Source: Bacteroidota bacterium (GTDB taxonomy: Bacteria > Bacteroidota > Bacteroidia > Flavobacteriales > Weeksellaceae). From it: a DNA stretch of 9,486 bases. The notes below the pieces were generated by a model. That model saw only the letters and a program-made list of their open reading frames with translations. It ran no database searches and was not told the DNA's origin. The position numbers and the translations under genes are program-made. The stretch lies in the NCBI GenBank assembly GCA_023393915.1, contig JAEXBS010000082.1, forward strand, positions 1 through 9,486, read 5' to 3'. Each line of letters begins with the position of its first letter. Position 1 is the first letter of the stretch. Positions 1 to 6,162 of the stretch are shown piece by piece.

Positions 1-257
1 ATATGGAGGGAAAAGCGGCGGAATATAAAATAATCGATGTTTCGATAAATCCAACGCTGGAGGGCGTGCCCTATATCGACATCACTAAGATAAACGGAAC
101 GCTGCCGGAATACGGAACGGACGAAAAACTGCTTCTCGTCTGCGCGAAGGGCAAACGCGCCTACATGACACAAAACAGAATGAAATTTTATGGCTATAAT
201 AACACCAAGGTGCTCGAAGCCGGGCACACGTTCAACGAAATAGAGACGGAAGAGTAA
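1..257 (+). CDS. Rhodanese-domain protein, 3' end only (probably C-terminus of a larger sulfur-handling oxidoreductase)
   Basis: The reading frame begins at base 3 and runs to a TAA at 255-257, giving 84 visible residues. The first Met is probably internal, because the visible part begins inside a rhodanese-like fold and no ribosome binding site can be seen at the window edge. The key signature is LLLVCAKGKRAY, a beta strand leading into the rhodanese active-site loop with its persulfide-carrying Cys, followed by a helix and the strand-and-turn segment VLEAGHTF. Such a domain often ends FAD-dependent CoA-disulfide-reductase-like proteins that move sulfane sulfur in the cytoplasm. That larger architecture is inferred, not seen. 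The next gene, a sulfite-reductase-like protein, starts 33 nt downstream on the same strand, so the two are probably co-transcribed and linked through reduced-sulfur metabolism. A stand-alone rhodanese is the alternative. Confidence 0.7.
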   Translation, partial: MEGKAAEYKIIDVSINPTLEGVPYIDITKINGTLPEYGTDEKLLLVCAKGKRAYMTQNRMKFYGYNNTKVLEAGHTFNEIETEE

Positions 258-290
258 TAAATCAAAGGGCTTAAGGGAGAGAAATCAGTT

Positions 291-1244
291 ATGGTAAACG
301 GTTCTGTTACGCCGGAGGAAGAAAAATCGGTAAAGGCGCTTGGTTTTCTGAGAAACAGGGGTACGAATAACTTCTCAGGGAGGATCATCACGGTGAACGG
401 CAAGATAAGCGCCGACCAGATGATCTGCCTGTCGGAGGCGGCGAAGCTCCACGGAAACGGCGTCGTTATGATGACGACGCGCCTCACTATCGAATGTCAG
501 GGAATACCATTCGATAAGATAGAGGACTTCCGCGCTTACATCGCTAAGACGGGGCTCACAACGGGAGGCACCGGCTCTAAGGTACGCCCCGTCGTTTCCT
601 GCAAAGGTACGACCTGCCAGTATGGCCTTATCGATACCTTTGAACTCTCGGAGGAGATTCACGAGCGCTTTTACAACGGCTACAGGTCGGTAAAACTGCC
701 GCACAAGTTCAAAATCGCCGTCGGAGGCTGTCCGAACAACTGCGTCAAGCCGGATCTTAACGACGTTGGTATCATCGGTCAGCTGATTCCCAACTTCGAC
801 GAAGACAGCTGCAGCGGCTGTAAAAAGTGCGCCGTCGAAAAATTCTGCCCGGTAGGCGCGGCGAAGATGAAAGACGGCCTGCTGGAGATAGACGAAGAAA
901 AATGCAACAACTGCGGACGCTGCATCGGCGTGTGCAACTTTGACGCCATAGCGGACGGGACGCAGGGCTACAAGATATATATCGGCGGCAGATGGGGAAA
1001 GTCCACCGCCGTCGGCAGGCCCCTCGGTAAGGTCTTCACCGATAAGGAAGAGGCCCTCGCGGCGATCGAGCGGGCGATCTTGCTGTTCCGCGAACAGGGA
1101 AAGACGGGAGAGCGCTTTGCCTCCACCATTTCACGCCTCGGCTTTGAGTACGTTGAAAAAGAGCTGCTTGACGGCGACATCCTTGAGAGGAAAAATGATA
1201 TCCTCGAAGCCAATCTCCACACGGTAGGCGGAGCCACCTGCTAG
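291..1244 (+). CDS. Siroheme/[4Fe-4S] sulfite (nitrite) reductase-like protein with ferredoxin domain, AsrC-like
   Basis: This 317-residue cytoplasmic redox enzyme probably reduces sulfite to sulfide, or possibly nitrite. Residues 10-90 resemble the ferredoxin-like half-domain of nitrite/sulfite reductases. The coupled siroheme-[4Fe-4S] site is visible as C104/C109 in SCKGTTCQYG and C147/C151 in GGCPNNCVKP. A ferredoxin insert follows with eight cysteines: C174, C177, C180, C186 and C205, C208, C211, C215, enough for two [4Fe-4S] clusters. This order matches the small one-subunit AsrC-type group more than the assimilatory CysI type, which is much longer. The first Cys pair is spaced C-x4-C, not the more familiar C-x5-C. 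The ATG at 291 is supported by AAGGGAGAG at 273-281. The gene follows a rhodanese-domain gene and is closed by a strong terminator 30 nt after its stop. Family and cofactors are well supported; sulfite versus nitrite is not decided. Confidence 0.85.
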   Translation: MVNGSVTPEEEKSVKALGFLRNRGTNNFSGRIITVNGKISADQMICLSEAAKLHGNGVVMMTTRLTIECQGIPFDKIEDFRAYIAKTGLTTGGTGSKVRPVVSCKGTTCQYGLIDTFELSEEIHERFYNGYRSVKLPHKFKIAVGGCPNNCVKPDLNDVGIIGQLIPNFDEDSCSGCKKCAVEKFCPVGAAKMKDGLLEIDEEKCNNCGRCIGVCNFDAIADGTQGYKIYIGGRWGKSTAVGRPLGKVFTDKEEALAAIERAILLFREQGKTGERFASTISRLGFEYVEKELLDGDILERKNDILEANLHTVGGATC

Positions 1245-1272
1245 AAGATATTTTTTCAATATTAATATAACG

Positions 1273-1307
1273 AACGCGGCTGACATCAAACTTGTCAGCC
1301 GCGTTTT
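1273..1307 (+). terminator. Rho-independent terminator of the sulfite-reductase transcript
   Basis: A perfect 13-bp GC-rich stem (1273-1285 pairing with 1293-1305) encloses a 7-nt loop and runs into TTTT. It lies about 30 nt after the stop of the sulfite-reductase-like gene. Read on the other strand the tail is CGTTATATT, so it works best for rightward transcription. Confidence 0.85.
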
Positions 1308-1354
1308 GCATTCGACGCGTACTTATCGCCCAGCGGGTCCGCCGTATCGCAAGG

Positions 1355-1392
1355 AAAAAATAACCCCGGCTCCACAATAAGGAGCCGGGGTT
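1355..1392 (-). terminator. Rho-independent terminator of the TRAP/ureohydrolase operon
   Basis: A perfect 12-bp stem (1362-1373 with 1381-1392; one arm AACCCCGGCTCC) has a 7-nt loop. On the - strand it is followed by ATTTTTT (1355-1361), a proper U tract; on the + strand it is followed only by TTTCGC. It lies about 100 nt past the dctM stop and meets the + strand terminator tail to tail. The roughly 100 nt between hairpin and dctM (1393-1493) hold no gene that I can support, only a weak 5-bp inverted repeat (ATGCA/TGCAT) at 1452-1467. Confidence 0.85.
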
Positions 1393-1493
1393 TCGCTTAG
1401 TTATGTACAACAAGGGAATTAGATACATCTAAAATCCATGAATTTCTATCTATGCACTATTATGCATCTATAACAGCTTTAATGGTAATGCCA

Positions 1494-2768
1494 CTACATA
1501 AATAGCCGATAACATGTTGATAAACCTGGAACATAGACTACTAAAAGTGACAAAATAAGGAACATGAGCAAGTATGGCTTAAGTTCACGTACAACATCTA
1601 AATAACTTTCGTTGAATGCAGCACATGCTGTAAATATATTACAACCAAATGGTGGGGTTACGCCACCGATACCACATTGTAGTGTTATTACTATACCAAG
1701 CTGTATTGGATCGATACCAGCTCTGACAGCAACTGGAAAGAAAATGGGAACAAGTACTAAGCATGCAACTGTTGGGTCAACAAACATGCAGCTTATAAAG
1801 AAGAACAACGATACAACCAGCAGAACTTTGATCGCAGATGGATTTACGCCAAGAACTAAAGGTGTAAGTTCTTGCGGTAAGCGTACAAAAGTAATTAGCC
1901 ACGAAAAGGCTTGCCCCACTGCGATAAGGACAAATAGGGCGGATGTCACAATGGCCGTTGATAACGCAACTCTATAGATATCCTTATATGTAATTGTTTT
2001 ATAGATAAACATTTCACAGATGATAGCATACAAGACAGATATTGCGGCAGCTTCTGTTGGACTGAATGTTCCTGTGTATATTCCTCCTATAATCAAGGCT
2101 GGAAATCCTAATGCTAACAATGAGCGCTTGGTACATATAAGTCGTTCCTTCCAGGAGGCTCGTTCCCTTAATGGAACGCCTGTTCTTCTTGAATGAAAGT
2201 AGTTATAGGCAGAAAACATTAGAAATGTGAGCAAACCAGGGGCTACACCGGCCATAAAGAGTTCAGCAACAGAAGTGTTGGTTAATACGCAATAGACAAT
2301 CATACCAATACTAGGTGGTATGAGTGTTGCTATGTTTGCGGCACTTATTATGAGCGCATTTACATCGGTGCGCTTATATCCAGCGTCGATAAGGCTTTGC
2401 CTCATCGGTTTGCCTATTGCGACAACGGTTGCCTGAGTTGATCCTGATATGGCACCGAATATTGTACACGCACCAGCAAGAGAAATACCTAGACCTCCGT
2501 ATATATGCCCGAGAAAAACTTTTACAAAATCAACGAGCCTGTTGGCGGTGTGACCCATTGTCATAATATCGGCGGCAAAGATAAACATAGGGATTGCGGA
2601 CAGAACAAAAGTTGATATTCCATTTATCATTTGCTGCATCATTATTGTAATATTTAGATTGGGGAAAAATATAGCTGAGGTTAAGAGCGACGTAAAGCCC
2701 AACATCATAAATAAAGGAAAACCAAGTACTAAAATTACAGCTAATGCTATTCCCATAAAAGCTATCAT
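1494..2768 (-). CDS. dctM: TRAP transporter large permease subunit (DctM family)
   Basis: This 424-residue integral membrane protein is the translocating subunit of a tripartite ATP-independent periplasmic transporter, normally driven by a sodium gradient. It is hydrophobic throughout, with about a dozen membrane segments. Family landmarks appear in order: FGAISGSTQATVVAIG (near 104-119), LIPPSIGM (near 149-156), GGIYTGTFSPTEAAAISVLYA (near 227) and GGVTPPFGCNIF (near 367). The two halves containing the SGS and TPP motifs are the inverted repeats that shape the substrate site. Length is normal for the family and both ends look intact (YVPGLST near the C-terminus). The ATG at 2768 has AGGAG about 7-8 nt upstream. 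It starts 18 nt after dctQ ends and is the last gene before the - strand terminator. Substrate cannot be read from this subunit. Confidence 0.95.
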   Translation of the reverse strand: MIAFMGIALAVILVLGFPLFMMLGFTSLLTSAIFFPNLNITIMMQQMINGISTFVLSAIPMFIFAADIMTMGHTANRLVDFVKVFLGHIYGGLGISLAGACTIFGAISGSTQATVVAIGKPMRQSLIDAGYKRTDVNALIISAANIATLIPPSIGMIVYCVLTNTSVAELFMAGVAPGLLTFLMFSAYNYFHSRRTGVPLRERASWKERLICTKRSLLALGFPALIIGGIYTGTFSPTEAAAISVLYAIICEMFIYKTITYKDIYRVALSTAIVTSALFVLIAVGQAFSWLITFVRLPQELTPLVLGVNPSAIKVLLVVSLFFFISCMFVDPTVACLVLVPIFFPVAVRAGIDPIQLGIVITLQCGIGGVTPPFGCNIFTACAAFNESYLDVVRELKPYLLMFLILSLLVVYVPGLSTCYRLFM

Positions 2769-2786
2769 GACTCTCTCCTCTTTTCT

Positions 2787-3308
2787 CTAATTTTGTTTGC
2801 AATCCGGTGTGTTGCCTATATAAGTATCTTTCCCTGTTAAATTTAGGTAAAAAATACAAGCAAATTGAATTGCAGCAGATAACATTCCAATGGCAACTAT
2901 GGCTACGGTGATGTAGACAGGAATATGTAAGGTAGGTGTCACTCGACCTGTAAACTTTACTGTTTGCGCATATTTAAACGTAATATACGACATCCAAAAA
3001 AGCGCACCCGATGTTACGAACGACGTGAGCAAAGCAAGAGCTTTCCTAATAGTGGTGTTTGAATAGTCATACAAAGTGCTCATGCGAATGTGTTGGCCCC
3101 GTCTTGTAACAAGCCCTAATCCAAAAAAAGTAGTTGTTGCCACTAAAATCTGCCCAAGTTCTTCCGAAAAGACCAAGCTCTTGGAAAATAGAAATCTCAA
3201 GATAACATTTACTGTAAGAACGATGAACATTAATAGAATGGACCAAGCAATCACATATTCCTCAAATTTTGACACGTAAAAATCAAATTTTTTGAGCAGC
3301 ACCTTCAT
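2787..3308 (-). CDS. dctQ: TRAP transporter small permease subunit (DctQ family)
   Basis: This 173-residue membrane protein has four predicted helices at about residues 17-40, 52-68, 90-111 and 130-155, the normal DctQ layout. The segment RRGQHIRMSTLYDY between helices 2 and 3 matches the family's conserved G-x-H-I-R loop before the third helix. DctQ scaffolds DctM in the inner membrane and is needed for docking of the binding protein. Its ATG overlaps the stop of the upstream HutD-family gene in an ATGA arrangement. Its ribosome binding site (AAAGGAG) lies inside the last HutD codons, so translation of the two is probably coupled. dctM follows after 18 nt. The C-terminal tail (about residues 156-173) is short and polar. 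Confidence 0.92.
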   Translation of the reverse strand: MKVLLKKFDFYVSKFEEYVIAWSILLMFIVLTVNVILRFLFSKSLVFSEELGQILVATTTFFGLGLVTRRGQHIRMSTLYDYSNTTIRKALALLTSFVTSGALFWMSYITFKYAQTVKFTGRVTPTLHIPVYITVAIVAIGMLSAAIQFACIFYLNLTGKDTYIGNTPDCKQN

Positions 3309-3943
3309 GGTTTTCTCCTTTCAATTGTGACCCTAGCGAGAGAAATGCAGTTAAAATGTTCGCATATTTCTAATTTTGTACAGTCGTTTTTTTTATCTGC
3401 ATCCTGAGAAAAAAACAATAGAAAGTCCCCTTGCTTCAAACTAATAACGCGTTTTTCCACTGAAACCGTCATGGTCGGTGTCAAACAATAAAATCCTTCC
3501 CACATTTCCGTGTTTTCTTTTTGCTGAAGAATTTTTAGGCTTTCTTTGTCCTGTGGTACATATCCCATATCTCCTGATATATTGCCTTTCATAAGCAGGT
3601 TGAAATCTGAACATAAACCAAAGGATTTGGTGGGTACTTCTCCAGAGAATTCGTCAACTAAAGAAAAAGGTTTCAATTCTAGCTCAGGCATCCCTGCGTG
3701 GAAGACATGCATAGAACCTTCAAGTACCATTAATTTCCTATTTACCTCGTTAAGTGTTGTGAAAGTCGACTCATATTGTTCTACTTTTGCAGTACTTACC
3801 CTCCAAATAAAGTCTCCTTTCGAATAATCACCGTCAGTGGGGAAAATGGATAATTCTTTTGTTCTACCTCCACTCCATGGCTCTGATTTCTGTTCATGAG
3901 CTCGTATGGCTTTTATTTCAATCATTTTGGATAAACCTTTCAT
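3305..3943 (-). CDS. HutD/Ves-family cupin protein embedded in the TRAP operon
   Basis: The 212-residue product resembles the HutD/Ves family, small bicupin proteins found with histidine-utilisation genes and of unsettled biochemical role. The best evidence is the N-terminal signature SEPWSGGRTKELSIFP (residues 20-35), matching the family's PW-x-(G/N)-G-G-x-T-x-E pattern, followed by FIWRVSTAKVE and a beta-rich body (NRKLMVLEGSMHVFHAG). No signal peptide or membrane segment is seen, so it should be cytoplasmic. Two starts are possible. The ATG at 3943 has GGAG 5 nt upstream and is used here. The Met at 3925 fits the usual family start (MIEI...) but has a poorer ribosome binding site. The gene lies 61 nt after dctP, behind a large stem-loop, and overlaps dctQ by 4 nt. 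No hutH, hutU, hutI or hutG is visible, so its role here is unknown; ligand sensing or tuning of catabolism is only inference. Confidence 0.8.
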   Translation of the reverse strand: MKGLSKMIEIKAIRAHEQKSEPWSGGRTKELSIFPTDGDYSKGDFIWRVSTAKVEQYESTFTTLNEVNRKLMVLEGSMHVFHAGMPELELKPFSLVDEFSGEVPTKSFGLCSDFNLLMKGNISGDMGYVPQDKESLKILQQKENTEMWEGFYCLTPTMTVSVEKRVISLKQGDFLLFFSQDADKKNDCTKLEICEHFNCISLARVTIERRKP

Positions 3944-3955
3944 TAATTCTCCATC

Positions 3956-3999
3956 TTTTACAGGGGGATACCTTGATAAGATAAGATCCCCCTGTAAAA
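3956..3999 (-). other. Perfect 14-bp stem-loop between dctP and the HutD-family gene
   Basis: Bases 3956-3969 pair perfectly with 3986-3999 (one arm TTTTACAGGGGGAT), with a 16-nt loop. On the transcribed (-) strand the 3' arm is followed by GATGGAG, the region of the next gene's ribosome binding site, and not by a U tract, so it is not an ordinary terminator. It begins 5 nt after the dctP stop. By analogy with hairpins after other binding-protein genes, it probably protects the dctP message from 3' decay and so raises DctP over the membrane subunits. Its base is 3 nt from the GGAG of the downstream gene, so it could also affect that gene's translation. Confidence 0.75.
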
Positions 4000-4004
4000 A
4001 TATC

Positions 4005-5030
4005 CTATTTTGTGCCGAATTTATTGAGATCAGCTTTCCACATTTTCAGTACTTTTGCGCCATTATCCTTGCACATATCAAGGTAAACAGTATATGCCGC
4101 TTTGCTTGCTTCCGCCAATCTTTCCCGTTCTTTCGGAGCTAATTCCAGAATTGTGGTATTTCCTGATGCTTTAATTTTTTCAAGAGAATCTTTTAAAGTT
4201 GCATTCATCCCGTTGATAGCAAATAAGGCTGCCTTATCTGCTGCTCTTAGAACTTTTTCCTGTTCTTCTTTGTTTAAAGAGTTCCAGAAAGAACACGATG
4301 TTGTGAGTGTGTCGATAGGTGTCGTATGATTTGAGATGATCACATACTTCTGAACTTCATAAAATTTGTTGGAGTAAATAATTTGGATAGGGTTTTCCTG
4401 AGCCGTAGCAACATTTAATTGTAATGCGCTATAGACCTCGGCATATGGAATTGGCGTTGGGTTTGACTTTAAGGCTTTATAGTTTGCTATAATTTGTGTT
4501 GATGGATATACGCGAATCTTAAGCCCTTTAAAATCTTCTAATTTTTGTAATGGGGTATTAGACGACCAGCAGGAGAACGGCTGAGGAAGCCATTTTAAAA
4601 CACGTAGGTTTTTTTTCTCTAGCATTGTCCCCAAAAATTTCATAGTTTCACCTTGGTTCAGTGCTTTGTAGTTAGTCATGTATTCTGGACTAAGTATGAA
4701 ATTAATGCTTGTAAAAGCATATTCTGGCACAATTGTCTGAATAGGTGCTGTGGTAGGAATAGTGAACTCCAGTCCACCTGTCTGTACCTGTTCTTGCATT
4801 GCCTCATATGATCCTAATTGTCCGGCTGGGAAAACTTGAATATCAACTTCTCCATTAAATTCTTTTTCTACTTCTTCTTTTAGCTTTTCTGCAAAGACAT
4901 AAGTAGATGTCCCTTCAAATTCTGCATGAGCTATTTTCCACACTCTTTTTTTTGATGCAGCATTGCTTGGCAGTGCAAAGGACAATGCAATTATAAGACA
5001 GAACGCCGCTACTATACTTATCCTTTTCAT
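4005..5030 (-). CDS. dctP: TRAP transporter substrate-binding protein (DctP family)
   Basis: The 341-residue product is the exported solute receptor that delivers substrate to DctQM. The start at 5030 is chosen because AAAGGA lies 8 nt upstream and a clean signal peptide follows: MKRIS, a hydrophobic stretch (residues 6-20), then a likely cleavage after PSNAA near 25. A longer reading from 5105 would bury the signal peptide behind 25 unlikely residues. Family landmarks are WKIAHAEFEGTSTYVFAEKL (31-50), GEVDIQVFPAGQLGS (60-74), FKGLKIRVYPS (167-177) with R173 as the Arg that grips the substrate carboxylate in DctP proteins, and AQENPIQIIYSNKFYEVQKY (210-229). The usual VDGQENP is VATAQENP here. 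It sits after a 141-nt gap behind ureohydrolase A and before a 14-bp hairpin. The conserved Arg suggests a carboxylate ligand, which is not otherwise identifiable. Confidence 0.93.
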   Translation of the reverse strand: MKRISIVAAFCLIIALSFALPSNAASKKRVWKIAHAEFEGTSTYVFAEKLKEEVEKEFNGEVDIQVFPAGQLGSYEAMQEQVQTGGLEFTIPTTAPIQTIVPEYAFTSINFILSPEYMTNYKALNQGETMKFLGTMLEKKNLRVLKWLPQPFSCWSSNTPLQKLEDFKGLKIRVYPSTQIIANYKALKSNPTPIPYAEVYSALQLNVATAQENPIQIIYSNKFYEVQKYVIISNHTTPIDTLTTSCSFWNSLNKEEQEKVLRAADKAALFAINGMNATLKDSLEKIKASGNTTILELAPKERERLAEASKAAYTVYLDMCKDNGAKVLKMWKADLNKFGTK

Positions 5031-5171
5031 AGTGAACATCCTTTCAAAGTTTGTGCTATAGTTGTGATTAGTCGACAACTCTCCCAGAAGCCTCATTCTC
5101 CACATAATATAGATAATATTCTTTTTTTGTTATCACACTCCCAGTGTTTATATAATGATTTATTACATAAT
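5031..5171 (-). other. 141-nt leader between ureohydrolase A and dctP, with two small inverted repeats
   Basis: This is the largest gap inside the operon. It holds two short inverted repeats: ACACT/AGTGT around CCC at 5135-5147, about 25 nt after the upstream stop, and AGTTGT-N9-ACAACT at 5060-5080, about 30 nt before the dctP start. Neither is followed by a U tract on the - strand, so neither is called a terminator. AT-rich stretches occur (for example TATATTATG on the - strand near 5103-5111), but no convincing -35/-10 pair at 16-18 nt spacing was found. An internal promoter, operator or processing site is possible but unproven. Confidence 0.4.
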
Positions 5172-6128
5172 TTATCTGTTTTGCATTTTTTCGTATATAA
5201 ATCCAATAAAAGACAGAATAGTTAAAGCCGCGATACGTGGTGTTATGCCTGCAGGGTCATACTGCGGCGCAACCTCCACTAAATCGAAGCCAATAACGTT
5301 GCATTTCTCGGCTATTCCTTCCAGTAGATTTGTGATATATGAATAGTCCAATCCGCCTGGGACGGGGGAGCCTGTTCCTGGTGCATATGGGATATCGAAT
5401 GAGTCAATGTCTATAGTGACGTAGCAACAGTCAGAGGTTGGGATTTGATCCAAAACACCTTCTACTCCAATTGATAATGCCTGCTTTGCAGTGATTAAAT
5501 TGCTTCCGAAAGCATGGGCATCTTCAAAATCTTCAGCTCGGCTGCTTCCCAATCCTCTAAGACCTATTTGCGTAAAATTACTAAAATATCCCATTTCGGA
5601 CAGGCGTCGCATTACACTGCCATTGCCAAGTTTTTGAACACCCCCAACAGAGCTGGTCCAGTCCAAGTGGGCATCCAGCTGCACAACATCTATTTGTTTA
5701 TTTAATACACTTAATGCTCTGCCGATTGGTATAGTAACCGAGTGATCGCCACCTATACTTACTGGTATAATGCCCTTTAGTAAAATTTGCTTTACTGACG
5801 TTTCAATATTATCGAAACATTTTGTTAAGTCGCCAGTAAGAATATCAACATCACCGCAGTCTACAACATGGCAAGGTGACGCTAAATATGTTTTATTCCG
5901 CTCTGGATCGTAGAAACCTCTATCTCCTCGCGCGTACTGTGCGGAAGATTCCCTTATGCGCCTTGGCCCCAATCGTGTTCCTGATAAATAGCCGACGCCT
6001 AGATCATATGGGATACCTATAACGGCAAAGTCTCCAGATAGTTTTTTTAAGTCCGTACAAATTGGATATTTTGCGAATGAGCATATCCCAGTAATAGGAA
6101 GATCAATACGAGGTACATTTTCTTCCAT
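5172..6128 (-). CDS. Ureohydrolase A (agmatinase/arginase family) with a variant active site
   Basis: This 318-residue cytoplasmic enzyme belongs to the binuclear-metal ureohydrolases, which cleave guanidino compounds to an amine and urea. All six metal ligands are present: H129 in GGDHSV, D152, H154 and D156 in DAHLDW, D240 and D242 in TIDIDSFD. E285 lies in DLVEVAP and the GTG loop reads APGTGSPVPGGL. Two differences stand out. Asn169 (GNGSVMRR) replaces the His that acts as proton shuttle in arginase (His141) and agmatinase (His163), and DIDSFDIP replaces the usual Asp-Pro after the ligand loop. The ATG at 6128 has GAGGAGG 8 nt upstream. It follows the C-N hydrolase by 34 nt. It is a paralogue of ureohydrolase B (7840-8817). 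Automated annotation would probably say agmatinase, but the Asn suggests another substrate or a subunit role. The hutG-type SGTPF motif is absent, arguing against formiminoglutamase. Confidence 0.88.
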   Translation of the reverse strand: MEENVPRIDLPITGICSFAKYPICTDLKKLSGDFAVIGIPYDLGVGYLSGTRLGPRRIRESSAQYARGDRGFYDPERNKTYLASPCHVVDCGDVDILTGDLTKCFDNIETSVKQILLKGIIPVSIGGDHSVTIPIGRALSVLNKQIDVVQLDAHLDWTSSVGGVQKLGNGSVMRRLSEMGYFSNFTQIGLRGLGSSRAEDFEDAHAFGSNLITAKQALSIGVEGVLDQIPTSDCCYVTIDIDSFDIPYAPGTGSPVPGGLDYSYITNLLEGIAEKCNVIGFDLVEVAPQYDPAGITPRIAALTILSFIGFIYEKMQNR

Positions 6129-6162
6129 TGCAATAACCTCCTCAATATTGTAAAAAATAGAG

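Noticed and set aside
375..704. 109-residue - strand frame inside the sulfite-reductase gene
   Set aside because: Antisense shadow of a clear coding gene, with no recognisable motif or ribosome binding site.
1036..1428. 130-residue - strand frame across the sulfite-reductase 3' end and both terminators
   Set aside because: It runs through two strong terminator hairpins and a well supported gene on the other strand, with no protein-family character.
1245..1493. Attachment-site repeat of the tRNA 3' end at the left edge of the AT-rich block
   Set aside because: No copy of the tRNA 3' sequence was found by reading this interval; it contains two terminators and nothing integrase-related.
5031..5105. 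Longer dctP start at 5105 adding 25 residues
   Set aside because: It would place a non-hydrophobic segment before a clear signal peptide and lacks a good ribosome binding site; 5030 has AAAGGA at 8 nt.
5031..5171. Guanidine riboswitch in the dctP leader
   Set aside because: The paired ACGR-loop hairpins of the mini-ykkC type were not seen, nor any ykkC-like conserved core; only short simple repeats are present.
5172..6128. Formiminoglutamase (hutG) identity for a ureohydrolase, prompted by the nearby HutD
   Set aside because: The hutG-type SGTPF segment after the DAHxD motif is absent, and no other histidine-pathway gene is present.
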